From Desertivirga brevis (lineage in GTDB: Bacteria > Bacteroidota > Bacteroidia > Sphingobacteriales > Sphingobacteriaceae): a stretch of 64,000 bases of DNA. The stretch's first letter is position 1, and each line of letters begins with the position of its first letter. The notes beneath the pieces were generated by a model, which was given only the letters and a program-made list of their open reading frames with translations, searched no databases and was not told the DNA's origin. The position numbers and the translations under genes are program-made. The DNA lies in NCBI RefSeq assembly GCF_017355835.1, contig NZ_JAFEWF010000011.1:62001-126000 (forward strand), in the 5' to 3' direction. Positions 28,259 through 37,923 of the stretch are shown here, piece after piece.

Positions 28259-31200
28259 TCAATTTGCAATAGGTAAATCAAACCAAAATGTAGATCCCTT
28301 ACCTTCTTCACTATAAACTCCTACATCGCCTTCATGGCGTTTAACAATTTCGGCGGAAATGAATAACCCTAAACCTAGTCCGGAAAACTTCTGTGAAGAC
28401 TCCTGAACCCTGAAGAATCTGTCGAAGACAAAATTTATCTTATCTTCCGGAATACCAATCCCAAAATCGGTAACATAAACTCTCACTTTATCCTCTTCTT
28501 TCCTGATATTTACCAGTACCTTCTCTGAATCGGGCGAGTACTTGATAGCGTTTGATAAGAAGTTAACAATAACTTGTTCCAGGCGATGCATGTCTCCCCA
28601 AACCGGAATCTCTTTTTCCCCCTCTACAAGAATTGTATGCCTGATTGAGTCGTTCTGCATTTGATCAACTGAGCTTTGTACAACCTCATCGATGTAGAAC
28701 CTGTCTTTCTCAAACTGTAATTTCCCAGCTTGGATCTTTGTTACATCCAATAAGTCCTCAACTAAGGCAGTAAGGCGATTTACTTGCTTGTTCGCTTTCT
28801 CAATGAAAGACTGGATCTTTTCCACCTCTACTTTCCGCGTACTTAAGCGTTCAGCAATTTGCAAAGATGCTTTCATACTGGTAATAGGTGTTTTAAGCTC
28901 ATGACTTGCAATACTCATAAACTCGTCCTTCTTCTGCATCAACAGCTTGGTAGCCTGCTGGGCAAGTTCTTGTTCCGTTATGTCCGTTAAACTGCCTATA
29001 TATCCTTCAAATGAGCCTCCAAACACAGGATTTGCCTGTGCAAGAACCCAGTGATACTCCCCTTTTATACTTCTAAGACGGAACTTGGAATAGAATATTT
29101 CTCTCGCCTCAAAGGCCTTCAAAAACTTATTATACTCCTTGTCTGCATCATCCTGATGAAAAGCTTTGCTCCACCCTAAACCCATACTGTCGTTAAAGCT
29201 AAGACCAGTGAATGAAATCCACTTTTTATTGACGTAGTTACAATCCCCTTTTTCATCAACTTTCCAGATCATGAAAGGAGATTGGTCTGCCAGTTGACGA
29301 AAATAGTCCTCACTTTCCTTCAAGGCTTCAGAAGCGGTCTTCTGATCATGAATGTCGGTACTCGTACCCACCCATATTACAATTTCCCCGTTATCATCCC
29401 TCTGGGGTATGCTTCTACTTAAATGCCAGCGATACTCTCCATCAGCGCCTAAGATCCTTCTCTCCATCTCGAAATCCAGTCCAGATTTGACAGACTGGAG
29501 CCATAGCTCTCTATTCTTTTCGCGATCTTCAGGATGTATAACATTAAGCCATTGCCAGCCTTCAAGCTCATGCATATCCTTGCCTGTATAATCCAGCCAA
29601 ACCTTGTTGAAATACTCCCCCAGTCCGTCGGGCTTTGCAGTCCATACCTTTTGTGGTACTGATTCGGCGAGGAACCTAAACCTGCCTTCATTTTTCTTAA
29701 TCTCCTGATTAGCCCTGATCATATCAGATACATCAAAAGCAAAGGTGGCAACTCCATCTACTATCCCCTCATTACTATACACGGGCTGATAGACGAAATC
29801 AAACCAGGCATCTTCTAAAATACCTGTTCTGTTCTTATCAAATCGGATATGGAATGCTTTTCCAAAGAATGGAATTCCGGTTTTGTATACTTGTTGAATC
29901 AACTCGTGTGACTCAGTACTCGCAGGCTTGTACTCTCCTATCAGATCTCTATTATTTTTACCAACAAGGTCAGACCTTTCGAAATAATCCATTGCCGTTT
30001 GATTTACGAATTCAACCCTTAGGTCCTCTCCTCGGCGAATGGAAATAAGCGCAGGGGCATTCATAAAAATACCTTTAAACTCATCCTGCTGTTTCTGAAT
30101 AATTCTTTGAAGTTCCTGTTCTTTTTTCTCCGCTTCCTTTTTTGCTGTAATATCGATGATATAGGTAACGGCAACAGCATCATCTTCGCTTACTGAGGCA
30201 GCCCCTAATAACACGCAAATCCGCGAACCGTCTTTGCGAAGATATTCTCCCTCGAAGGGTGGACATACACCACTAGTCCAAATTTGCTCTGCGGCGAGCC
30301 TGTTTTTTTCCAGGAATTCAGGCGGAGTAATTCTGCTCCAGGCAATGAGGCCATTCTTCAAATCTTCCTTGCTGTAGCCGATCATCTGCAAAAAAGCATC
30401 ATTTGCATTTATAATTACAGAATCTTTATTGGTAAAAAGCATCCCTATCATGTTTGATTCGAATACTTTACGGAATCGGCTTTCACTTTTGATAATTTGA
30501 TACTGGGCCTCTTTTAGTTCAGAAATATCTAACCTTGAACCGAGCATTCTATACGGCGTACCGTATTCATCCTGCAATAAATAACCCCTGTCTAGAATAC
30601 AAGCATAAGACCCATCGTTCTTTTCGAATCGATACTCCTCCGTCCATTGATCACTACCTTTGTTAATAACCGAATTAATACTTTTCCTTACACGATCCCT
30701 GTCTTCAGGATGGATTTTACTAATCCAAAAGTTACTACTATGGACCTCTTCAGAATCATCGTACCCGAATAGTTTAAAGAAGCTATCACTCCACCATAAA
30801 CTATTATTAACCAAATCCCAATCCCAAATAGCGTCGTTTGTTGCCTTGGAAACAAGTCTGAACCTTTCTTCAGAAATGCTAAGTTCCCGAGTTCTTTCAA
30901 TTACTTTGTCTTCAAGTTCAAGATTCAGCTGCTTGAGGTTTTCCCGCACCGAGATCAGTTCATTATAATTCTGTCTTAATTTCTGCTCTCCATCCCGCTT
31001 GTCAGTAATGTCAGTGAAGGTTGCCACAAAGCCGTCCATCATTTTAACTGCCACAACCTCGTACCAGCGATCACCGATACTAAGCTCTGTGTGAAGAGGG
31101 TTGCCTTTATCAACCACCTCCACACAACTCTTCGAAAAATCTGTGCCCGACAAGCTGGCTATCTCATTCAAGTGCTTACCTGCCTGATTTATACTTCCCC

Positions 31201-33850
31201 CTAATATGGTGTCAGAAGCATAATTACAAGTAAGGATAACAAAGTCCTCTATCTGGCTATTATAGTTCCTTACCGCTTTAAATGCGATAATAGAACTTAA
31301 ACTAGAGTTAAAGACCCCATTTATAATATTATTAAGATTTGCAATGGCCGAAATATCTACGAAGGTGATAATTGCACCGTCTGTCCGTTTATCCTGCCGG
31401 ACATACGGCATGATCCTCATCAGATAGCGTCTATCATTTGTAAGGATAATTTCCTTCTCTACGATTTCATCTGTGTCTATTACGTGAGCAATATCTCTTA
31501 GTAGATTTTCGTATCGGATATTCGTTGATATATGACTGATGGGCCGTCCAATGTCACTCTCTATCAGATTAACCAGTCTTAAAGCCGAGGCGTTAAACTT
31601 CCTTATATTCTGATTTCTATCGATAAATATCTGGCCTATATCAGTGCTTCTGAAATAGTTATTCAGATCATCATTCAGCTCGATCAGCTCTTTGATTTTA
31701 AGCTGATGCTCTGTGTTTAAAGTATGTAATTCCTCATTAAGCGACTGCAACTCCTCATTACTCGACTGCAATTCCTCATTGGCTGAAAGCAACTCTTCGT
31801 TGCTTGACTGCAATTCTTCGTTTGTGGTTTCCAGCCCCTCGACTGCCATCTGCAAATTGGAGCGGGTTTCATTTAACTCAGCCTCCAATTCAGCGATATA
31901 TTCGTTATGCTCGGCGCTAGGTATCGGATGACTTTCTTCTCTTACATGTATCTGGCTCAAGCTGTTTTCTCCCAGAACAACAAGAGTGTATGGCTTTCCC
32001 CGTAAAGGCTCTGCTGGCCTAACAGAGATACTCAAGAACAGGTCCGCTTGATCCTGCTTTACACGTACACTTTTAAGAAAAACTTTAGTCTCCTCTTTCC
32101 AACTTTTACGAATTGCGGTATTAAGAGCTACAGACAGTTCCTGAGGAACCATCTTGAGAATATTCAGGTTCAGCTTTTTCTCGGGAAGAGATAAGAATCG
32201 GCTGAAATTGCCTACTGATTCTTTAATTTCGTAATTCTTATCTATATAAAAACATACATAGCCAAAGTCATCTATAATAGCTTCGGTGAGATCTTCAGCC
32301 AACGGATTACTCTTTTTTTGTATACTCTTTGTTAAAGTTTGAGAAATTCTTGGTTGCTCGCCCTTATTATCCAGCTGCCTGTAAACTTCATATGGGGAGA
32401 TCCGGTTTTTTCCGATCTTACGGTAAATCTTCCACTTACTATTAACCTCATCCACCGAATCTTTAATGGATGAAGCTGTTTCACTTGTACCCAGGAAAAG
32501 ATAGCCGCCGGTATTAATAGAAAAATGAAGGGTATTCATAACTTTCTGCTGCAGCACGCTATTCATATAAATGAGCATATTCCTACAACTTACCAGATCA
32601 TTTTTAATAAAGGGAGGATCTTTAATTACATTATGTCTTGCGAAAACTATTTGTTTGCGAATACGCGGGATGATGGAATAGGATTTACCCTCCTTAACAA
32701 AATATTTTTTAAGTGTATCCTCATCTATGTCTTTCTCAATAGACTGAGGATATAGATTTTTAGCTGCAAAGCCAATACTGCTTTCGTCAATATCTGTTGC
32801 AAAAATTTTAACTTCCAGCAAACGGCGGAAACGTTGAATGTACTGGTCTATAAGAATAGCCAAAGAATAAGCCTCTTCTCCTGTACTACAGGCACAGATC
32901 CAAACTTTTAGAATCTCTCCATCCTGCTTATCATTCACAATATCGGGCAGAACTTGCTGGAATAAGGCTTCAAAAGCTTGCTTATCGCGAAAAAATCGTG
33001 TTACACCAATTAAAAAGTCTTTGCTAAGACTCTTGACCTCTTCAGGACTTTGTCTCAGCACTGCAACATAATCATCCAGCTTTTTGATGTTATGTTGACC
33101 CATTCTCTTTCCTATCCTCCTAATAATCGTAGGGGTTTTATAGTAATGGAAATCGTACCCGTGCGCCTTATGTATGAGGTTAAAAATATCATCCAGTAAA
33201 CGATCGTCTATCTTGCCCTTATTTAAAACAAGGATAGGACTCTCATTTACATGATTATAGATTTCTTCAGGGATCATCTCCGGAGGCAAAATCAAATCCG
33301 CATTGCCAGATGCTATTGCACTATTTGGCATACCATCAAATTTGGCGGTAACGGGATCCTGAACAATAACCATCCCTCCACAACTTTTGATCACTTCAAT
33401 CCCTCGGGTTCCGTCAGAGCCTGTTCCTGATAAGATAATCGCGATAGCTTTATCCTTCTTCTCCTGAGCTAATGAATAAAGAAAACGGTCAATTGCTGTG
33501 TTAGGCTGCTTGTCAGGAACTTTCTCTACCAGATGTAACTTCCCGTTATAAATAGTCATTAACTTATTATTGGGAATTACATAGATACATTCCTTTTGTA
33601 CCGTCATTTTATCTTCCGCTTCGAAGACCTTCATGTGGGTGTGTTTCGACACCAGCTCTACAAGCAGGCTTTTATAATCCGGTGAAAGGTGCTGTATAAC
33701 TATGAAAGAAAAGTTGGCATTGGTGGGCATATTGTCGAAGAATTCGTGAATAGCTTCCAGGCCACCGGCAGACGCACCAATAGCAACTACATAATGATCT
33801 AGCTTCGTAGAATTCCTTTTTATTAAACCTTCATTCACCGTCTTTTCCAT
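28259..33850 (-). CDS. CheB-CheR fusion multi-PAS sensor histidine kinase
   Basis: An 1863-residue protein. In order: a CheB methylesterase domain (to about 205; triad S27, H54, D146), a CheR methyltransferase domain (about 215-490, with SAM-binding WICACSTGEEAYSLA), a coiled coil of repeating EELQSSNEEL units (about 650-735), about seven PAS domains (740-1630), a HisKA domain with H1650 (SIASHELKTP) and an ATPase (about 1750-1860, NFLSNAIKYSP, GIGIPE, GLGLGLF). No receiver is attached. It may link methylation chemistry to kinase output. No other chemotaxis gene is in the window. It follows the phytochrome by 15 bases, so it may receive the light signal. Confidence 0.92.
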   Translation of the reverse strand: MEKTVNEGLIKRNSTKLDHYVVAIGASAGGLEAIHEFFDNMPTNANFSFIVIQHLSPDYKSLLVELVSKHTHMKVFEAEDKMTVQKECIYVIPNNKLMTIYNGKLHLVEKVPDKQPNTAIDRFLYSLAQEKKDKAIAIILSGTGSDGTRGIEVIKSCGGMVIVQDPVTAKFDGMPNSAIASGNADLILPPEMIPEEIYNHVNESPILVLNKGKIDDRLLDDIFNLIHKAHGYDFHYYKTPTIIRRIGKRMGQHNIKKLDDYVAVLRQSPEEVKSLSKDFLIGVTRFFRDKQAFEALFQQVLPDIVNDKQDGEILKVWICACSTGEEAYSLAILIDQYIQRFRRLLEVKIFATDIDESSIGFAAKNLYPQSIEKDIDEDTLKKYFVKEGKSYSIIPRIRKQIVFARHNVIKDPPFIKNDLVSCRNMLIYMNSVLQQKVMNTLHFSINTGGYLFLGTSETASSIKDSVDEVNSKWKIYRKIGKNRISPYEVYRQLDNKGEQPRISQTLTKSIQKKSNPLAEDLTEAIIDDFGYVCFYIDKNYEIKESVGNFSRFLSLPEKKLNLNILKMVPQELSVALNTAIRKSWKEETKVFLKSVRVKQDQADLFLSISVRPAEPLRGKPYTLVVLGENSLSQIHVREESHPIPSAEHNEYIAELEAELNETRSNLQMAVEGLETTNEELQSSNEELLSANEELQSSNEELQSLNEELHTLNTEHQLKIKELIELNDDLNNYFRSTDIGQIFIDRNQNIRKFNASALRLVNLIESDIGRPISHISTNIRYENLLRDIAHVIDTDEIVEKEIILTNDRRYLMRIMPYVRQDKRTDGAIITFVDISAIANLNNIINGVFNSSLSSIIAFKAVRNYNSQIEDFVILTCNYASDTILGGSINQAGKHLNEIASLSGTDFSKSCVEVVDKGNPLHTELSIGDRWYEVVAVKMMDGFVATFTDITDKRDGEQKLRQNYNELISVRENLKQLNLELEDKVIERTRELSISEERFRLVSKATNDAIWDWDLVNNSLWWSDSFFKLFGYDDSEEVHSSNFWISKIHPEDRDRVRKSINSVINKGSDQWTEEYRFEKNDGSYACILDRGYLLQDEYGTPYRMLGSRLDISELKEAQYQIIKSESRFRKVFESNMIGMLFTNKDSVIINANDAFLQMIGYSKEDLKNGLIAWSRITPPEFLEKNRLAAEQIWTSGVCPPFEGEYLRKDGSRICVLLGAASVSEDDAVAVTYIIDITAKKEAEKKEQELQRIIQKQQDEFKGIFMNAPALISIRRGEDLRVEFVNQTAMDYFERSDLVGKNNRDLIGEYKPASTESHELIQQVYKTGIPFFGKAFHIRFDKNRTGILEDAWFDFVYQPVYSNEGIVDGVATFAFDVSDMIRANQEIKKNEGRFRFLAESVPQKVWTAKPDGLGEYFNKVWLDYTGKDMHELEGWQWLNVIHPEDREKNRELWLQSVKSGLDFEMERRILGADGEYRWHLSRSIPQRDDNGEIVIWVGTSTDIHDQKTASEALKESEDYFRQLADQSPFMIWKVDEKGDCNYVNKKWISFTGLSFNDSMGLGWSKAFHQDDADKEYNKFLKAFEAREIFYSKFRLRSIKGEYHWVLAQANPVFGGSFEGYIGSLTDITEQELAQQATKLLMQKKDEFMSIASHELKTPITSMKASLQIAERLSTRKVEVEKIQSFIEKANKQVNRLTALVEDLLDVTKIQAGKLQFEKDRFYIDEVVQSSVDQMQNDSIRHTILVEGEKEIPVWGDMHRLEQVIVNFLSNAIKYSPDSEKVLVNIRKEEDKVRVYVTDFGIGIPEDKINFVFDRFFRVQESSQKFSGLGLGLFISAEIVKRHEGDVGVYSEEGKGSTFWFDLPIAN

Positions 33851-33865
33851 AGATGTAAAGCCGCC

Positions 33866-35383
33866 CTAACTATATATGTATTTAGTAGAATATTCAAATA
33901 TAAAGCTTCTAAGGCTTTCTGCAACCCTTACTTCTTCTCCTGACCATGGCAACGAGGTCCCTTTAACTGTTTCCTGCCATATTGAAAACGAATTTCTAGG
34001 GTGATACTTTTTTCCATCTGGCTCAAACCTAATGGCTTCGCTTGGATTTCCACCCCAGCTGACCGTTGTTTGTACTTCCGGCCGAAAAAGCAAAAGAAAA
34101 TCTTCATTTCGGCCACCGATTGGGATGGCAAGCAATCCACTGACCTCTTCTATAAAATTTTGCGCGGGCTCGAAAGTGCTGGAAAGATTGCTTTCCACAA
34201 AGGCCTCTGAAATCATTTTATGCTGGAGCCAAAACACGAGATGCTTTACATCTTCAACTTGTGGCGTTTTTCCCTGCAAATGAACTTTCCCCTTATAAAC
34301 CAGAGCGAGACCACCTGCACTAAATAATTCTAGGAGTTCGTTATCTTTTTTAACCAGCCCCGAAAATAGCTCATTCACACTGTAAATACCATCTAGAACC
34401 AACCTCTTTTTCTCCCATAGCGTACTCTTATACTCAAACTGCTCCTGATATAACATAGAGGTAATCTTAGATGAGATCAACTCAGACAAAAGTTCAAAGA
34501 CAGAACAGACCTCGTAATTGAGATACTTTGCTTCCCTGTGATGGCAGGATATTAATGCCCACAACTGGCCGTTGCGAATTATACGGATGGACATAGATGC
34601 TTTTATTCCCATGTTCTCCATATATTCCAAATGTACCCCTGCAACACTCCGAAGATTACAATCGGTAAGATCAATAAAAGAATTGGTGAGCGGATTAATC
34701 ACCGGATATACCTTCACGGGCTTGTCCTCTCGATTTGGTATTAAGCGATAAGTATTCTTATGGTATAATGCACGAGCTTGCTTTGGGATATCAGATGCAG
34801 GGAACTTAAGCCCAATGTAAGGTTCCATATCCAACTCCCTTTCCTCGGCAATCACTGTTCCGTTCCAATCTGAATCGAATTGATACATCAAAACACGGTC
34901 AAAACCAGCGAGTTTCCTTAGGGCAGAAACAGAAATCTGGCAAATGGTTTCAATTGAGCTTGCTGAATTAACTTCCGCCATTACATATTTCATCTCCTGA
35001 TAAACCTCAAGAAACGACTTTCGGGTATCCGCCTTTTCCAATTCAGCCACCAGCAAGGTTTCCTTCATGTGAACAAGAGCAATATACTCAACCTCAATGT
35101 CTCCTATGCTGATATTCAAATTAAGAGGTATCTTGTCAGAAATGCCTTTAGCAAAGCTTGCCTCAAGCATTTTTATTTGCTCCTTACTTACAAAATCAGA
35201 AAGATTTGAATCAACAACATCGGCTACATCCTTTCCGAACACTTCCGAGACGTTTTCGCTTGCCTGAACAATCTTTAAATCTTCCTTACTTAACACAACT
35301 AAGTATCCATAAGGTTGAATTTGATTAATGTGATGAAGCGGCAAACTACCACAAAACTCCGAGTCATAATTTTTTTTGCTCAT
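33866..35383 (-). CDS. bacteriophytochrome photosensory core without kinase
   Basis: A 505-residue red/far-red light receptor with PAS, GAF and PHY domains. The biliverdin-attachment Cys is C11, spaced before IQPYG as in known bacteriophytochromes. The GAF domain has FPASDIP (D198) and H251; the PHY tongue keeps PRNSFSIW. The chain stops right after the PHY domain, so it has no histidine kinase and must signal to a partner. I chose the ATG at 35383; it overlaps the heme oxygenase stop as ATGA, which implies translational coupling. The next gene is a large kinase. Confidence 0.9.
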   Translation of the reverse strand: MSKKNYDSEFCGSLPLHHINQIQPYGYLVVLSKEDLKIVQASENVSEVFGKDVADVVDSNLSDFVSKEQIKMLEASFAKGISDKIPLNLNISIGDIEVEYIALVHMKETLLVAELEKADTRKSFLEVYQEMKYVMAEVNSASSIETICQISVSALRKLAGFDRVLMYQFDSDWNGTVIAEERELDMEPYIGLKFPASDIPKQARALYHKNTYRLIPNREDKPVKVYPVINPLTNSFIDLTDCNLRSVAGVHLEYMENMGIKASMSIRIIRNGQLWALISCHHREAKYLNYEVCSVFELLSELISSKITSMLYQEQFEYKSTLWEKKRLVLDGIYSVNELFSGLVKKDNELLELFSAGGLALVYKGKVHLQGKTPQVEDVKHLVFWLQHKMISEAFVESNLSSTFEPAQNFIEEVSGLLAIPIGGRNEDFLLLFRPEVQTTVSWGGNPSEAIRFEPDGKKYHPRNSFSIWQETVKGTSLPWSGEEVRVAESLRSFIFEYSTKYIYS

Positions 35384-35931
35384 GCTAGCCAATCTTTAAA
35401 TTTTATAAAGGTCTCATCCGCACTCTCTATTACGATTTTCCAGACTTCTTCTGGTAAAGCATCCAACACACCTTTAAATTTGTCCCACATCTCTCTCGTT
35501 CTGTCTCCATAGGAATAGAAAAAAGAAACACCTTCGGATGCAGGTATTCCTAGTCTCTCTGTTACCATTTTAGTAATGATTGTTCCACCAAGCGTAGAAC
35601 CTTCAAGTACATATAACGCCCCAAGTGCCTCGTACGTGTTCTTTATCTCAGGTAAGTCTTCACACAAAACAACCCTGGGATCTGCCCTAAATTGCCGTAA
35701 ATCTACCATCAGGTCGTCAGATTTACGTCTTTCAGCATAATCAGGTACAATGTTTATATCAAGATTTTTACTTATTTTCTCTTCAAGCGGCTTAATGTAG
35801 CCATAAAACTTCCTTAAAATCTCAACGTAGTCGCCTTCAACAGATAGTGACTTTAACTTGCCAATGAGCAGCTTTTCCAGTTGTTGATGTGATTCAATAG
35901 TTTTATCTTTAAGGACTAAACTCAATTTCAT
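35380..35931 (-). CDS. bphO: biliverdin-producing heme oxygenase
   Basis: Opens heme to biliverdin, carbon monoxide and iron, supplying the phytochrome chromophore. The 183-residue protein has the proximal histidine H15 (TIESHQQLEKLL) and the distal-helix glycine segment in VLEGSTLGGTII. I chose the ATG at 35931 instead of a TTG nine codons upstream. Its stop codon overlaps the phytochrome start, and the pairing of the two genes gives strong support for both calls. Confidence 0.9.
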   Translation of the reverse strand: MKLSLVLKDKTIESHQQLEKLLIGKLKSLSVEGDYVEILRKFYGYIKPLEEKISKNLDINIVPDYAERRKSDDLMVDLRQFRADPRVVLCEDLPEIKNTYEALGALYVLEGSTLGGTIITKMVTERLGIPASEGVSFFYSYGDRTREMWDKFKGVLDALPEEVWKIVIESADETFIKFKDWLA

Positions 35932-36085
35932 TAGAGGACAAAATGTAAAAAGCGGCAATGATAAGCATTAGTAATTTCTAATACTCATCTTTGCTAAAGT
36001 TTCGTAATTAATTAATCTCAAAATAAGATTGGAGTGAAATTCACTCATCATCACTAATAATAAAAACAGGATGGGTATGAAAACC

Positions 36086-36313
36086 TTATATTCTATATCT
36101 TAAAGATAAGGAGTTACCAATGGCCCGAACTAACTCATCTACTATAGGTAAAGTGTTCTCTTTCTGCTTCCACCCCCGATCATCCTTATAAAGCGTAACT
36201 GTATTACCTTGTAGTAAAATTTCAGACTCCACAACTCTGTTGTTCTGATTTAATTTTAATAACTGATAATGAAATTTAGCGCCCTCCAGGCTTATAGTAA
36301 AAACCTGCCCCAT
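36086..36313 (-). CDS. small hypothetical protein
   Basis: A 75-residue soluble protein that I do not recognise. It reads as a short antiparallel sheet (VFTISLEGAKFHYQLLKL, ESEILLQGNTVTLYKDDRGW) and a final helix (LPIVDELVRAIGNSL). It follows the DUF4112 gene by 87 bases on the same strand. Confidence 0.5.
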   Translation of the reverse strand: MGQVFTISLEGAKFHYQLLKLNQNNRVVESEILLQGNTVTLYKDDRGWKQKENTLPIVDELVRAIGNSLSLRYRI

Positions 36314-36400
36314 ATTTTATTTTCCTTTTTAATTCATAAACAACAACTTACGCTAAGTTGTTTGTAGCTCCCGCAAGTATTGTTTCTGAACTAATTGAGT

Positions 36401-36883
36401 TTAAAATTGGTTAAAAATCCATGCAGTAATTTGCCATAAAAGATAGATCATTAAAATAAAGATTACAAGAAGGACTAATCCTACCCCAATAAGCACTCCC
36501 TTTCCACTACCCTGATGCTTGCCTTCCACGTAGTGCTCATTAAGCAACCTAATATTACGCTTATTAGCCTTGAAGAAGAAATCGAAAACATGGCCAATGA
36601 TAGGTATTGCACCAATGGTAGCGTCGAGAACAATATTTAGCACCATTAATGTGACAATTTTACTACTGGCACCGTTCTTAGCTAAAGTTAGAACCAGAGC
36701 TGCAGAGATTAAAAGCCCGCTCATATCTCCAGCAAAAGGAATAAGATTTAAAATGGGATCCAAGCCAAAGCGAAACTTTGTTCCAGGCAATCTAAACTGC
36801 TCATCTAAAAGATATGACAACTTTTCTACCCAACGTAACTTGTTATTCTCACTTGGATAATTGCGGCGATCGTTAAATTCCAT
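36401..36883 (-). CDS. DUF4112 membrane protein
   Basis: A 160-residue protein of the DUF4112 family, recognised from the LLDEQFRLPGTKFRFGLDPI start and the IPFAGD...IPIIGHVFDFFFKANKRN core. Two or three hydrophobic helices plus a C-terminal membrane segment (GKGVLIGVGLVLLVIFILM) suggest an inner-membrane place. Start set at the ATG at 36883, 18 bases after the CvpA-CAP gene stop. Function unknown. Confidence 0.85.
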   Translation of the reverse strand: MEFNDRRNYPSENNKLRWVEKLSYLLDEQFRLPGTKFRFGLDPILNLIPFAGDMSGLLISAALVLTLAKNGASSKIVTLMVLNIVLDATIGAIPIIGHVFDFFFKANKRNIRLLNEHYVEGKHQGSGKGVLIGVGLVLLVIFILMIYLLWQITAWIFNQF

Positions 36884-36900
36884 ATTTCTGTAAAGCAAAT

Positions 36901-37854
36901 TCAGTTCCGAAAGTTTTGCGTCACCATCAAACCATAAATTCCTCCGTCAAGTACTCCTATCCCCACCCTTCCAAAGGATCTATTAAGAATATTTGCACGA
37001 TGTCCAGGAGAGTTCATAAGACCTTCGTGGGCGATATTTAAAGTCTGAGCCAAAGCCAGATTTTCTCCCGCTGTTAAAAATCTCACCCTCGCAGCACGCA
37101 TACGATCAAAAGGAGTTTTGTCTTCGGGAGTATAGTGCGAAAAATATCCCCTTGCAAACATATCAGCCGAATGCGCTCTTGCCACCACTGCGATCTCACG
37201 ATCTTCCTTAAGTGGCCGAAGATTAGCTTTAGCCCTCTCCGCATTTATCAATACCAACATCCTGGCTTCCAAATCCCGACGCACCCTCGAACGCTCTACC
37301 GTAAAATTTAATTTAATGAATTTATCGTCTTTCTTGTTAAGTGTTAGCAGGGGCCCGGCTTCCTTCTCTAACTCTTCAATATAAGGAGAGATCGAAAGGT
37401 GAATCTTTTCAAGTCCCGGTGTTAGTTGAGACATCATCCAGCTTTTTTCAGCAGCAGACTTTAGCGAGGGACTAAAAGGAAACAAGATCAATAAAGACGT
37501 TATCAATAGCAAATAAACTAATCCCGTAAAACCTCCAGGAACACTTCCGAGTATCTTATTAAATTTTGATGTATGATAAATTGAAGGAACTTTTGAAAGG
37601 CCGAAGTTAGCGATTGCTGAAAGGGCTAGGCGGGCAATGACAATGGCAAGAATAAAAGAAACAGGTAAAACCCAAAAACCTGAGGCGATAAACTTCTGGA
37701 TAAAACTTGATATATAAGGATAGCAAAGGAAAGCAATTACCAGGCCCGCACCCCACATGAACACTTCAACTATCCCAATCAAAAAGCCTTTTAAAATCCC
37801 TTGCCAAACAGAAAAGACAAGTATCAGCACTAAAATGAGATCCAAATAATTCAT
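36901..37854 (-). CDS. CvpA-like membrane domain fused to CAP (SCP/PR1) domain
   Basis: A 317-residue protein. Residues 1-165 have four membrane helices like CvpA (colicin V production), starting MNYLDLILVLILVFSVWQG. Residues 195-317 form a CAP domain: LINAERAKANLRPL, the metal-site histidine in ARAHSADM, GYFSHYTPEDKTP, GENLA, and NSPGHRANILN. The CAP part most likely faces the periplasm and may bind or cut wall or lipid material; in bacteria this is not well known. It lies in a minus-strand run with DUF4112 and the sugar genes, separated from the latter by 69 bases. Confidence 0.87.
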   Translation of the reverse strand: MNYLDLILVLILVFSVWQGILKGFLIGIVEVFMWGAGLVIAFLCYPYISSFIQKFIASGFWVLPVSFILAIVIARLALSAIANFGLSKVPSIYHTSKFNKILGSVPGGFTGLVYLLLITSLLILFPFSPSLKSAAEKSWMMSQLTPGLEKIHLSISPYIEELEKEAGPLLTLNKKDDKFIKLNFTVERSRVRRDLEARMLVLINAERAKANLRPLKEDREIAVVARAHSADMFARGYFSHYTPEDKTPFDRMRAARVRFLTAGENLALAQTLNIAHEGLMNSPGHRANILNRSFGRVGIGVLDGGIYGLMVTQNFRN

Positions 37855-37923
37855 AGCAATATCCTTTCCTTATAAGGCTCAAGTAAGAATACTGTTTTAA
37901 GCAAACCATCCTTTAATTTTTTG

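Noticed and set aside
28259..35931. Chemotaxis gene cluster
   Set aside because: CheB and CheR occur only as domains of one kinase; no receptor, CheA or CheW is present.
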